From NCBI RefSeq assembly GCF_030247195.1, contig NC_080670.1:210788546-210852545 (forward strand): 64,000 nucleotides of DNA, written 5' to 3'. This document shows positions 11,976-24,347 of the stretch, in pieces. The stretch is from Topomyia yanbarensis. Taxonomy: Eukaryota > Arthropoda > Insecta > Diptera > Culicidae. The notes below the pieces were generated by a model. That model was not told the origin of the DNA. It searched no databases and worked only from the letters and a program-made list of their open reading frames with translations. Both the position numbers and the translations under genes were made by a program. How positions within the stretch are numbered: position 1 is the first letter of the stretch; the number at the start of each line of letters is the position of its first letter.

Positions 11976-14426
11976 ATGAATGGGGTTATGTTGCCTATTG
12001 CTCTGTGGATGGCGCTAGTAGTTTTTGCTGACACGTTTAAATTTGTAGTGAGTGATGACACTAGCTATCGGCTTCCTCAGAAAGCCATTCCGCAACATTA
12101 CGATCTGGAGGTGCACACTCATCTGAACGATGACAAAGAGGGATTCCGATTCTACGGGATGGTGAATATAACGGTAAGTACAGGCGAATAGAAACTAACT
12201 AATTTTTCACAAAAAAGTAGGAGGCAGTGAAATGGTAAACTGACATACGATACCGCCCCAGACTAATTGAGACTACCAACTCACGACGAATCACTCAACG
12301 GCACGTTGTATACTGTACAGCTGTTTCATGGACACATCCGATTATCTCTCGTCTCTTCAAAAACCATGTTACTTTTTATCCGTCACCATTTCTGATTCGC
12401 TGCGCCTACTGTTAAGTTAGCAATTTTAGTAATCGAAGAATTCACACGTCAATCTCATCATCATCCAATACAGGTGATATCCTGCTACGACTCAATCGAC
12501 ATCACGTTGCATTCCAAGAATCTTTCCATCGCCGAGAACAATATCTCAATCAGTGACTTGAACCGGCAGCGCCAGATGACAATATTTTCGATTGCCTACG
12601 ACCACCGGTATGATTTCCTAATCATACGAACAACCAAATTGTTCCGAAAGGGTCGCCGATACCTGTTAAGCATTCCGTTCAGTGCCCCACTAGACACAAA
12701 CATCGTTGGCTACTACCGCAGCAGCTACTTTCACTCAGAAAGTAGACAACGGATGTAAGTACAAGTTAGGTTACGGTACAAGTTCAAAATAGAGCAAATC
12801 ATTTCGTTATAGGTGGCTATCGATAACTCAATTTCAAGCGATTCACGCTCGCCAAGCATTTCCTTGCTTCGACGAACCGGAACTGAAAGCTACCTTCAAC
12901 ATTTCGTTAGGTCACCATCGAAGATATAAGGCCTTATCCAATATGCCACTGCTTCGTAGCGAACCAGCAGAGAGCCGACCCGATTGGGTGGTGGACCATT
13001 TTAACAAAAGCGTTCTGATGAGTTCTTACCTGGTGGCTTACTCAATTAACGATTACAGTTCGGCCGAAGCTTCATCGGGTTGTGACAACTCACCCACCGT
13101 TGCTATGCGATCCTGGACCCGCAAGGATAGTACAGGAAACTTAAAGTATGCTAACGAGATAGCACTGAAGCTAATCCAGTTATACGAACGGAACTTCAAT
13201 CTGCCGTTTCCACTGCCGAAACTAGATTTTATAGTAATTCCGGACATGCTGTTCCCAGCGATGGAAAATTGGGGTCTCGTGACATTCACCGAAGCCGCGC
13301 TGGAGTATTCGTCGTCGGAGGCAACGATCGAAGACCAACACTTTGTTGCATCCGTAGTGGCGCACGAGCTAGCCCACATGTGGTTCGGAAACCTGGTGAC
13401 TATGCGTTGGTGGTCGGATCTATGGTTGAACGAAGGTTTCGCTCGGTACACCGAATTTCAGGGAGTAGATTGTCTCCACCCGGAATGGCGGTCGATGAAA
13501 GATATTATCATCGAGGACGTACAGGAGACATTTAAGTTGGATGCGTTGAATAGTAGCCATCCAGTTTCGATCGAGATTGGTAACCCCGAAGAGATACCGC
13601 AACTATTTGATTCTATCTCGTACAAAAAAGGGTCCGCTATTGTGCGAATGATGAATATGTTTCTGGGGGATGATGTCTATCGCAGAGGAGTGGCTCGATA
13701 TCTGCGAAGATTCAAGTATGGGAACGCGGCGCAGGATGATTTGTGGAGAGCTATGACTAAGGAAGCTGGCAAGGCTGGAGGATTTCCCGATAACTTTAAT
13801 GTTAACCCTCAAAAAGGCAACCGGGTCTCAGAGGCCCGGCACGTTACAATTTTTTAGTTACAAAAAAATGTGTATGCAGTATAAGCTTGGGCATGGAAAT
13901 TTTGATAAGTAGCTTTGAAATCTATAACAAAAATAAAGAATTGTGAAATTTTCATCTATGGAATGATGCGCAGCTATGTTTGAATTTTTTACATTCACAA
14001 AAAGGCAAGCCGGGCCTGGCAGGCCCGGTGTGCATGCAATAATTACTAGGAATACCACGGGTTTTATACATTAATATTTATCTGAAAAAAACATTTTGAT
14101 GAGTTCATCTTCATATTAGCAGGATTTTTTTTTCATGTTTTGATTGATTTTATCTTTACCTTTTCTTATAAGAAAAAAATCTTGAAAGTTTAAGCGAATT
14201 CTATACATTTATTTTATAAGGAATGTAAAAATAGCATACGATAATGACGTGTGTCATATTTTTTTGGGTAAATACTTTTATTTCACCCACTGTGGTGTAC
14301 TTGACAATTATTTGGATACAACATAACCTAACTCTGTCGTTATTGTCTATTTTTGTTGGTTATTCTTTGTGTTATAGTTGTCGTAATTATTCAAATTGTA
14401 GGATCTAAAAGCAATAAAAAATTGAA

Positions 14427-14740
14427 ATGGCTATAAGACGATATGCCCATGTTTTCAATCGGCTCAAAGAATCTGAAATAATGGAAGAAATTCGAGCAAA
14501 TTCAACAGCAGACGATTCCGAAACTGATTTGCAAAGCGAGGAAGAAGATGTGAATGATATTGCTTCCGACGATGAATCTGATGCAGAAAAATGTGGATAT
14601 GTACTCCGGTTATGCATCAGAAGAAATTAATAGCAACCCAGAAACATTTATTGGTCGTGTTCAAACGAAATGGAGCTCAGAACCAATCGACAGTCGACGT
14701 GATCTTCCGAGTACTCACCTTTTGGAAAAAAAAATTGACC
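14427..14740 (+). pseudogene. piggyBac transposase N-terminal relic
   Basis: An ORF starts MAIRRYAHVFNRLKESEI and continues into an acidic Ser/Asp/Glu stretch, as in piggyBac/PGBD N-termini. After a frameshift near 14595 the second frame carries IGRVQTKWSSEP and IDSRRDLPSTHLL, matching the 'dGtkWs..p....R....Ni' start of the DDE_Tnp_1_7 domain. Nothing of the catalytic core follows. It lies within the TTAA-flanked element, which supports the family call. It cannot be functional. Confidence 0.65.
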
Positions 14741-14799
14741 TTTTTACATCCATCACCTTATACGCTGAAATCGGGATTTGCTGCGCGTTCGTACTCATC

Positions 14800-15415
14800 A
14801 TTCTGTAATTCCGGAACCGGAAGACGGATAAATTAGAAATTCAACAGGAGCCAATGGGAATGCAGTACCTTTCATTTGAAACCAAGTTTGTAAAAATCGG
14901 TAAATAATTCGCTGAGAAATAGGCATGACATTATCTTAGGAACTTGGTAAGTTCCCCCGGGCCATCAAGAACCGCCATAGCTGGCCAATGTGGTCGTAAT
15001 GCCTTCGGTGGGTCATTAATGATCTAGGCATGCAAAGCCAAGTAATGTTGGACATATTTTAATATATATTGCATCATTTGGACATCATGGTGGTATCAGT
15101 TTCTATGGAAATTTGCTCTGTGATTGTACTCTTCAACACGTAACTCCAGAACCGAAAGTCGGATCAATAAAAAAATCAATGGCGACCGATGGGAAGGCTG
15201 CACCTTTCATTTGAGACTAAATTTGTACAAATCGGTCCAGCCACCTCAGATAAAAATCAGTGAGATTATTTGCCACATACATACATCCATACATACATAC
15301 ATACACACACACACATACAGACATTTTACGATCTCGACGAACTGAGTCGAATGATATAAGAGATTTTCGACCGATTGCATAACCTTTCTATATGAGAACG
15401 GCAAAAAGGAGCTTG
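14800..15415 (-). repeat. Interspersed repeat, about two monomers, nested in the piggyBac-like element
   Basis: Two divergent units about 325 bp apart each contain a 'ccggaaccggaagacgga' or 'ccagaaccgaaagtcgga' block, followed by 'cctttcatttgarac' and 'aaatcgg'. The right part ends with 'gaactgagtcgaatgatat' and 'aacctttctatatgagaa'. The same family lies in the opposite orientation at 39121-39480, and a piece lies at 21080-21160. I know this type of sequence as widespread in mosquito genomes but cannot name the family. Confidence 0.7.
15274..15320. repeat. CATA/CA microsatellite
   Basis: A run of catacata units passes into cacacaca. It belongs to the interspersed repeat around it, whose other copy (39240-39265) has a gtgtgtgt run at the same place. 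Confidence 0.8.
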
Positions 15416-16977
15416 AATTTAGACGGGCCTGAGAGGCCCGGCTTGCCCTTTAATGTTAGGATTTTAGCTTGCCTTCACAAGGGTTAAAACTATCATGGAT
15501 ACTTGGACCCTCCAAGCGGGTTATCCGGTAGTCATCGTAGAGCGGAAGTATATCGATCGAACGGTGATCTTCCGACAAATGAGATTTACGTACGATGAAA
15601 CCATTGACGACCCGGCTTGTTGGTGGATTCCCCTCACTATTTCCACTGAACGGAATTCTAATTTCAACCGAACTCAACCACATGTTTGGTTGAACTGCTC
15701 TGAGGAAGAGACGACTGTCTGGCTAACAGATCCACCATCCGACAAGGAATGGCTGATGGTAAACAATAAGCTGGCGGGCTTGTATAAGGTTCAATATGAT
15801 GATGACAACTACCGTTTGTTGGTGAAGCAGCTTAGAGGTGGAGGATTCAAAAAAATAAATACAATTAATCGTGCTCAACTAATCGACGATGCGTTGGACT
15901 TTTCCTGGGCTGGCCTTCAGAATTACTCGATAGCTTTTGCGCTGCTCAGTTACCTCCCGTCCGAGAACAAATACATTCCGTGGAAAGCAGCTCTTACCAA
16001 TCTGGATACAGTGAGTCGTGTATTGGTGAATACATCCTACTACGAAACGTACGAAGCTTACGTGACTGACCTTCTAAGTCCTTTGTATGATCGGTTGAAC
16101 CTATTCCAGTCTAACATCACTACCAACAGATTGGGACAATTTCGTTTAAGGAAACTGGCGGCTGACTGGGCTTCCCGCCTGGATATCGAAGATTTTGTTA
16201 TAAATGCAGTCAAGCTGTTCGACAGCTGGATCACCGATGGTTGGAATACTGTCCCACTGAACATACGATCTACTGTTTACTGCACGGCGATTCGCGAGGG
16301 TACCCGTCGAGAATGGAATTTCCTGTGGTCTTATTATCGTAAAATCAACACCACTAGCGCCGAACGATCGGCAGCAGCGGAAGGATTGGCATGTACCAAA
16401 GAGGTGAAACTGATGAAACAACTGCTGCGTTGGTCGATCGGTAACACAACCGAGCTTCGTCTGGAGGATACAACTGTAGTCTTCTACACAATAGCGGAAC
16501 AACTGGAAGGTCGCCCGGTGGCGAAACGTTTTTTGTTTGATAACATAGACAGAATGGCTGATTAGTGAGTATAGATTGCAGGAAAATTTCGTAATCGATG
16601 TTACTGAATGTTTCCTACAAATTGCAGTGTCAACCCAGAAACGTTCGAGTCTAGATTAGCAAGCCACGTAAGGGTTTTGGCACAGCAGATCGTCAGCAAA
16701 GCGGAGCTAGATGAATTGACACAATTTACCACTGCGAAACAGAAAATTCTGGCAGGTAACAGCTTAGCGATCCGACAAGCTGGCCCACTTGAATATCCAG
16801 TGGAGGCAGAATCAGTTGGAGGAATTCGTACCGTACCTGGAACTGCTGGAGCAGAATAAGTTTGATGCGGCAGTGCTGAAATGGTTCTAATATTGAGTTG
16901 AACGAGTTTCATCAGAGTTACTGCTGAAATGCTTGTCATCTTGATCGGAGCTCCTAATTTTATATGTTTACGTAAGG

Positions 16978-17293
16978 TATATTCACCCTTATTTTGCATG
17001 GCTTCGTACAAACATAACGCTATGAGGGGATTCCGTAAAAAACATCGATCCGGCAATTTTCCCAGAACACTAGCTCAACCTTTTATTCACGGTCCCAAAC
17101 ACTCATTTACTGATGGGTTACCCCTCAGGTTTGGGGACAATTTTTCACTATTGGTCTATCCCCCATATGCTTGTTCATATGTCAGTGGCGCCATGATAGC
17201 AAATGTGGTCAGAGTCCCAACTACAAATATATTTAAAACGACCGTTAAAGCGGGCGAAGCATTGTTTTTGAGTGTTATGTCTGTTAGTCTGTG
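16978..17293 (+). mobile_element. 5'-truncated LINE 3' end
   Basis: From 'acataacgctatgagg' (about 17011) to 'tctgttagtctgtg' (17293) this matches 54718-54989 closely over about 280 bp. That second copy lies directly downstream of an RNase H-bearing LINE ORF, so this is a solo 3' untranslated tail of the same LINE family. It lies about 90 bp after the end of the second aminopeptidase gene. Confidence 0.75.
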
Positions 17294-20200
17294 GTAAGAC
17301 GCCCATTTAATAGCAACCACCTTTACACTCTGCGGCGCGACGAGTTTAAACTGTTCGGCATAATAATAAAAGGGTAAGCATCACACAGTTTTCTGTTACT
17401 CGATAACTGTTTCCAGTGTTTCAGTTTTATTAAATTCAATAATTAAATATGTTACTATTATCGATATTTCTTTTACATTCATTCTGCAACCGAACTAATT
17501 GCTGGGTGACTGATCCAGTAGAAATGATCTCTTCATTTTCGTTTCTCTCGCTCTTACGCTCTTCGCGTATCTCAACACTGCTCGCAAACTAGATTCTTCA
17601 ACGCTGGTATGTACGTCTGGATGACTAACTCTGTATATGTGTGGGTGTGTGTTTGGGTATCTGCGTCAATTAGGGTGACCAATGTTTTGTATGGAAAAAG
17701 CTAACCTTTCGTGAACTTGATCTGGCTATTTATTCTAGGCCCAACTTTGTTTATGCCCTATCAATTGCCTCTTCTTCGATCGAACCACTTAAATACATTA
17801 CCCAATGAACACAGGTTGATAGAACATCCACCAGCTATCGTTTTCTTCTCCATTATCGAACAACTAAAATTTGTCTTCAGTTACTAAAATATATCCGATT
17901 TCATCCCTTCTTCTCAATTCTACTTCTCGACTGTAGAGTATTTGCTCGCAGCAACTTTCCGATAAATACCTCTAATTCATATATTGTTATTATTTACAAC
18001 AGTTACACTTTATAATATTGTTTTATTTTCTCTGTGTTGACTTCTTTACATATTTTATTTGCTTTTCTCCTAACTCATTCTCCTGTCCCAATGAAATAGC
18101 TGTTCGACCTGTTTAACACTAGGATTGGTTAGTTACACAAAAACTAAGTTTTAAAACACTTTTTCCGTGTTCGCATAGTTTCCAGTTGTGTGTTTTATGT
18201 GTATGTGTGTCTAAGTGAACCTCAGATGACACTCGTATCTAAGTGTTATTTTTTTCATTTATAGTCATGTGCTTGACCTTCAATGTAAGTAAATGTTTGC
18301 GAAGATGGATCATCCCTTCCATCTTGCTGTGAAGTTTGTCACTTCGGCTCCCCTCTCGTAGTAGGTAAATATCAGTTAATAATACCAATAGGGATAAAAA
18401 TCTTTCACGAAAAGATATAAAATGAGACAGAAAAGCTTATTTACATGTTTTTTTTTTTGTTCTTTGCGCAGCGGTATTAAATTTTGCACGGTATGGAGAA
18501 AAAAATCTGTTAAACGGGAAATGCTTTCTTTTCTACAGGCTTAGCCTCTCCAGCCTCTCATGGTGAGGTGATGATGGTTATGAGAGGACAACTGCTGGAG
18601 TGTGCTTTATATGGTGGTTTTTCTTTGTTTGGAAGAATTAGGATTGGTTAGCAAAAGCCAGGTCGATAAAACTTCTCTCCTGGTTAGGGAGGCGTTTAAG
18701 AATAGTTAATATATTATTATATGCATGCAATTGCTGTAACTCTTTTTATATAGTAAAATAATAATAATGATTAATATTAATAATACAAGCAGGGAACAAT
18801 GATCACAGATACTGGTCGAATGCAAAAGGAGTATAGTTTTAAAACAAAAAATACTTGGGTTGTTTTCTCTTGTCTGTCGGTTCGACAACAGACCGGTCCG
18901 TCGTCTGGAAAGCGATTGTTTGTTGTTGAGAATAAGTGATTTGCATGAAAAAGCCACTTCGTATATATATTCACATTTGCTTTTCTTTAAATATTTGCTC
19001 ATATAACTGTATTTAGCCAGGCATGGGAGGTGAGTTAAAGGAGGTGTGCGTTTTTGAAAAATAAAAGTCTTTTGTGAACTTTGATTTCGTGGATGAATGG
19101 CGAATCAACGCCTTGGTTCTTCATAATTGCTTTGCGGAATTTCCACATTCCGCTTGAAGGCTTCGCAGCCTATCATTATTTCGTTTTTGCTTGAGGCGGA
19201 ATTCTAACCTAAACAGTTGTCAAAATGTATGAACTGACATTGGTGGAATTGCAACTAGACTCAGTTTTTAGGTCAACCGCAAACGGCATTAGCGTACAGG
19301 ACAATAACAGTGCTACTGATACGAATCTTTCTAACACTGCGAAACCGTTGCATCGCGGCTACAACATCGTAGATGTACAAACCAACTGCCCAAGGGCCCC
19401 ACCCTCACCTATTTTTTGTTCCCTTCCAAGCGCCAGCATGCTACGTCTTTTGCTTGGATAACATTTCATACTCTGGAAAATGTTGTTACGTTGCGTAGCA
19501 ACGCAACGCAGTTTGTACATATGCTGCGACCAATTCTAATTTTGCGCAGCCTTGCGTATTTCTTTCTGAAAAATGTGAAAATAACCAATTAATGTGCTTT
19601 TCAATCCTAATTTTTTTAACTACATGGATTTGCATACTTTTCCTCTGAACGGCTTGGCTGTGGCACAGAATTGTCAAGGTATATAATATGATCAAAAGCG
19701 ACCAAACTGAAAACAAGACTGCTCATTTTTGTTCTTCGTTTATATTGACTACTGTGAAACCCTGCCGATCCCCATTTGTTTGCCAACGTGCCCTGGCCGT
19801 CACCGTGGTTTGATCGTTACATTTCCTTCAGTTCAGTAACAATGTCTTTTTGTGCGGTTTAGCTGCAAATCGTAGGTCATCTCAATTGTAGCCATCGGTA
19901 ATCAACTTAGCGTTTAGAAAAATTCTATGAACTGAATATAGTACATGAATATTAACCTTATCATTTTGGAGCCATGAAAAAATTGGAACTTGAAACTGCG
20001 CACACCTCCCGAACCATCCCCTACCCGATAAATTCAGTTCCACCGCCAACCCAACAGAGCTCATATACGAGAGTGACACACCTGTGGTTATAGGCTTCAG
20101 TAGTGTAGTAGTGCAATGGAAAATATTCCTCTTTTTACTTTTCTTTTGCTTTCGATTAAGAGACTTGATATACCTTTGCCAACGTGTTCCGAGGGGGGGT

Positions 20201-20990
20201 ATTATGGGTTTTAGTCGTACCAGGACTTGTATCCTCCCAGAATACAGGTGTAATCTATGTTAGTTACTTCTATTTGCCACGTTCCACTAGGTAGTTTATT
20301 TTTGTTTTGTTATTTTCTACTTTTGTTTTTTTGAGAGGAGTTGATTTGCATCCCAACCTCGTCGGATTTTGTGAAGGGGATCTAGAATCTCTGTAGCTTG
20401 GTTTCCTATAGGGTTCTTGTTATATACTTTGTTTTTTTTCTTCTATTTGTTTGATTTGCTTCTCTAAGGCTTAAACCCATTATCGTATGGTTGTACATTA
20501 TAAGCATGCATCTCCGAAACAAATTGTATGGAATGGAAATATTTTCTGGTGAGTTGCCTAGTTGTAATATGTTTGTTGCTTTGCGCTATGTTTAAATCCG
20601 CTTCTTTTTTGGCAATTTGGTTCATAATCTGTAGATTTTTTTTGTTACAGCTCAGCATGTTGTTTCGACAATGTCAGATTTGGAAGGTTGCTATTAAAAT
20701 GCTACATAAAGTGGAAGAATGCGAAATTTGAGAATTAAAGGCCGTTTCTACAACTGCAAGCATCATCAATGTGCACTGCTTACACGAGACAATAACCAAC
20801 TGGAGCTGCATACCCGATACTTGAGGGACATGTAATAAAATACTTTATTGCTGTAAATTCATCAGTAATGCTTTAATATAGAGGTTTAGGCCGATTGAGC
20901 GACGCGTGTAATTAGTGTCAAATCTTTGTATAATACTTTTATATTTCATTGTCTGAAGAATAAGGGTATGGTTTTTACTGGAACTGGATA
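17294..20990. other. Long intergenic stretch, no gene recognised
   Basis: 3.7 kb, AT-rich, with pyrimidine-rich tracts. ORFs such as 18706-19002 minus or 19225-19461 plus show no motif. A short inverted repeat lies at 18547-18572 (cagcctctcat / atgagagg). No RNA gene is seen. Confidence 0.4.
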
Positions 20991-20999
20991 TACTTCCAA

Positions 21000-21260
21000 A
21001 AGTTGGTTAGACCAGATGCCCAGAATCTGCCCATGGAGCGATGTTTTACCCGTCTTATAAACAAAAAAACTCAAATATTGAATAGTTCTGTCAAAGCCCG
21101 GAGGGCCGAATCATATACCAATCGACTCAGTTCAACAGAACGAGACAATGTCTGCATTTGCTATCGAGAAGGAACCTCCAAAAGGCATCACTGCCTGATT
21201 ACCCGTTGTAGGATCGGATTTCTACCGCAGTACTTTGTAGTAAGTTTCTCGACTAGACCC
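21000..21260 (+). repeat. Fragment of the interspersed mosquito repeat
   Basis: 'aaagcccggagggccgaatcatatacc' followed by 'cgactcagttcaacagaacgagacaatgtct' matches the block 'ggcccggagggccgtctgtcatatac...cgactcagttcgtcg' at 39178-39240. The flanks are too decayed to bound the copy. Confidence 0.5.
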
Positions 21261-22079
21261 CCCAACCATTTGTTGCTCCATATTTTCATCCTTTCGTGGC
21301 GGAAGGAATTATGCTCATACACTTCTTCTTTTACATTTATCGTCCGTGTTTTTCTTCATATCTACAGTTCCTTGCTCGCTATTCAACCTTCGCGATAGAA
21401 CTGACCTGCACAGACCTGCTGTCAATATTGGAACCTGCGAAGACGGCACCAACTACCGTGTCTAACATTCCTGTTCAGCCATCCTCGCAGGGTTGCTTCT
21501 TCGAATATAAGTGTTGCTAGCTCATTGTTCTATCAACTCACATTGTATTTATCGGGCGGCGTATTTACTCGCAAAACCAATCTCCTCTGTTGTCAGCCCA
21601 GAAACCGATATCCCGGTTTTTGTAATGAACTATTTATCTCTTAACGCTGGTACTGTCCACTGTCCGTTCCAGGAGAGTCGCACTGGGCTTCCACTGAAAT
21701 CACCACACTCGCATTACGTAGGACATTGCCGATGGAAACCGATGGAAGTGAAGTCTACCTCTTGTGAATCATCACGACGTACTTTATTCATTACACCATT
21801 TAACTCCCAGTTTATGTTGAACCAGTTTGTTCCCAATTTTTCACGGTCTACTCGAGTACTTGAAGAATTACAGTTGAAGACGGAGAGATTCGAAGTGACG
21901 GATTTTCTGCAGACGCCAATATCCTGTTTTCCAAGTCTACGTATTATTCGATCGCCCATTTTTTCTTCTGAACAAATTACATCCCTTCACAGCCACCCTC
22001 GCAGGGATTCTTCCCCGACTTGATAATACTAGTCCATATTTCCTTGCCAATTGGTTTTTCTATCTCCCAGTTCTTTACG

Positions 22080-23015
22080 CCGACTATATTCGTGCAACTA
22101 CACTGTTAACTGCGTGTGTTCTCGTCTCGACGCATCTCAGTTACCATATTCTCCACTCTGAGCTAAGGCATCTCGATTCACGCAAATCTTGTACGATAGG
22201 CATTTTCCTTCATTTTCACACTCTGTACAAAAGGTTAACGAAGCGTGCCCGAACCGATGAGACAAATTTCTAAAGCAATCATGACCAGGCAAGAAATGTG
22301 TAAGGTAGAAAATTACTTATCCCTGCTTCCTGTTCACCCAGATCGAGAGAACTGAACGTGCATCTATCTTTTTCCGCTGAATATCAATGGGCCTTCGAGT
22401 CAGCTCTTGGCGATTTCCGTCTTCCGCTGGTCACCTTCCGCTTGTAGCTTTTAGAACTATTCCATTGCTCAATGTTCCTCCGACGACTTCTTTACTCGAT
22501 CGCGACTCGTATAGCCACGAACCCAAAGATACTGCACAGTTTCACTCGGTTTTGCTGTCTCCCGCACTGCAACCCAAACAGAACCTACGTAGCTAAAAAT
22601 CGACGAGGATATTCAGAAGATTCCTCTTTACCTAGTAGCATATTTCTAGCAAATGCGTTGACAGGCATATTCAGGGTGGGTGTTGAAGTTCAGTCGGTCT
22701 TCGACCATCACACCTAGCTTTTCCAGTGAACATTCCGAAACAATTATGTATATTCACTGCAACAGTTTTGCAATTGCTGACCAGTAGCACTTCTTTTTTG
22801 TGGTAGGCTATCTGCAACTTCTCCTGCTTCCCAACTTGAATCATATCAAGTGCCGCTTCTGACATCTCTTCAAGTACAGCTAGCACGATTTTGTCTACAG
22901 CCTCAGGCAGCTTAAGCGCCAGTGCGTCGTTATACATCTTATTCCGGAGTGTTAGACCCAAGATGGAGCCTTGTAAGACTTCTGGTGTGATTCTGATTTC
23001 TGACGCCTGCTTGTC
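22080..23015 (-). mobile_element. Decayed LINE reverse transcriptase and C-terminal region
   Basis: Minus-strand translation gives EIRITPEVLQGSILGLTLR (the PQGS motif of non-LTR reverse transcriptase), then KLPEAVDKI and LQIAYHKKEVLLVSNCKTV (thumb region). After frameshifts it gives a terminal FYLTHFLPGHDCFRNLSHRF, where family members have a Cys/His motif. These order correctly over about 900 bp, so this is one collapsed element of the Jockey/R1 group. It has stops and frameshifts throughout. Its 5' side abuts a copia relic in the same orientation. Confidence 0.7.
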
Positions 23016-24020
23016 TCGTAGACCAGAATCCTTAGATTTCTACACAGTTAGCTCCGGACTCCACCTCAGTCGACGACAACGTAACGCATTGCTATTTTCT
23101 AGCAGCCCAGCCAATCGGTACTCTTCCCATTTTGAAGACGTAATCGGTATTAGATTTTTGATCAGTTTTATCATCTACACTATCTACATATCCTACCGAA
23201 TTATCGGAGCTGCCTAATTCCAGTTTTGTGTGGATAAAGCGGATTCCTCAATTCGCCTCAATCCAATCAGCATCGGTTGGCTTGCTGACCTTGAGACCGA
23301 GAATATAAGCTAGTATAGTCGGGTAACAAGCATCCATAGTAATGATTGAAGGTTTAGCATTCTCTTAATCTCTCAGCAATCTTCCGACTGTAGATCACTT
23401 GATGGAGCACAGAACTTCCACTGCTGGTAATTTTAATATGCGTACCTATCATCTACATGTACTAAAATAAATTATAGCTTTTCATTCACAACTAAGCATC
23501 TGCAGTGGGTTAATTGTATCCCAGGCCTTTGAAAGTATCCGTTATCTTCTGGATCCATCCACGTCCTTGTATGGGCTTGTTTCAATCCATACAAGCTTCT
23601 TTTTTGTTGACAAACATCTTGCTCCTGTTAACAGACTTCTTGTTTATCACACGCAGCTGCATGACTCCTCATTGTTGCGTGCTTAGTAAAAGAAGGCGAA
23701 CACTTCTTCATAATTAGACCCAATTTTTTGGCTGTAATACTGAACAACAATCCTAGCCTTGTAACGAACTATTTTACCATGTTCACCAAGCTTTTTGAAG
23801 GTCCACTTCGACCCAATGGGTATTCGAATTGAAGCTAGTTTAACAATTTCCCAAGTCAAATTTTCTCAAAGTCGCTAATTCTTTATCCGTAGCTTTATTC
23901 CAGTCGTTTCTCAGCAGCGCAGAATTCCTCTTTGAATGTACGCGGCTCGTTGTGTAGATGAATGTTCATTCTCGAAGATTTATTGTACTGTACATTGATA
24001 AAACCCTTGTAGCTGGTTCG
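22975..24020 (-). mobile_element. Decayed Ty1/copia pol (RT and RNase H)
   Basis: In order on the minus strand I read WNKATDKELASLRKFDL-like, then IPIGSKWTFKKLGEHGK, VRYKARIVVQYYSQK and SNYEEVFA (start of copia reverse transcriptase), then YGLKQAHTRTWMDPE. Near 23150-23060 comes DYVFKMGRVPIGWAARK followed by VTLSSTEVES (copia RNase H junction). Stops and frameshifts separate the pieces. No LTRs are recognised nearby. The order and spacing are right for one internally deleted copia element. Confidence 0.75.
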
Positions 24021-24347
24021 AATCGTCGTATCGGGTTACTGTTCCTCGCCGTAAAATTCTTCTTTTGCGTTCGTTATTCGGTTTCAAATTTTCCTATGCT
24101 TCCTTTGACGTTTTCATGGTTGTCCTCGACAAAAAGACCGATAGTTCTTCGTGTCTTTTGGTCGCCAGGGCTCCTACGACGCTAATTCCAGTGCGTATTC
24201 GGCATTCGTCCTGATTTCTGAAGTTCTGCACCTTGTACGTCTTCAATCCGGATCATTTACTAATCTTTCCGGACGAAATTTTGCGAAGCATCAAATTTTT
24301 TTATAAGATCCCGCGTTGAAATGTTCGGATTCCGTTTGAAATGTACA

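Larger units (their letters stand above)
13806..15483 (+). mobile_element. piggyBac-like element inside an aminopeptidase exon
   Basis: The ends are CCCTCAAAAAGGCAACC on the left and, as complement, CCCTTGTGAAGGCAAGC on the right (12 of 17 match). Both are flanked by TTAA at 13802-13805 and 15484-15487. A subterminal GC-rich palindromic motif of the form GGCAAGCCGGGCC...GGCCCGG appears near 13815, near 14003 and, inverted, near 15425-15450; these are plausible transposase-binding sites. Inside lies a transposase N-terminus relic. TTAA targeting and CCC ends are hallmarks of the piggyBac superfamily. The copy is non-autonomous, and its 3' half has been replaced by other repeats. Confidence 0.88.
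11976..16890 (+). pseudogene. Aminopeptidase N (M1), gene 2, interrupted by a piggyBac-like insertion and frameshifted
   Basis: Exons are 11976-12173, 12474-12754, 12813-13805 plus 15488-16564 (one exon split by the insertion), and 16628 to the end. The first, second and last intron positions and phases equal those of gene 1. The 60-bp third intron of gene 1 is absent (KGSAIVRMM is continuous). The signal peptide, [16 protein letters not shown] (344-348), Glu367 and Tyr430 are intact, but the exopeptidase motif reads PAMENWG (308-314) instead of GAMENWG. A 1,678-bp element flanked by TTAA sits in codon 491, so the continuous frame ends after 507 residues at 13857. In the last exon the frame also shifts. 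As read it stops at 16859, while the true family C-terminus (LNIQW to VLKWF) continues in another frame to the stop at 16888-16890, which fits an 8-bp loss against gene 1. I call it a pseudogene. A polymorphic insertion or a shortened product is possible. Confidence 0.9.

Noticed and set aside
13801..15487. Reading the block inside aminopeptidase gene 2 as an ordinary intron
   Set aside because: The only GT/AG choices at the borders (GT at 13801, AG at 15480) would give a stop codon, and gene 1 has no intron here. TTAA duplication plus CCCT ends explain it better.
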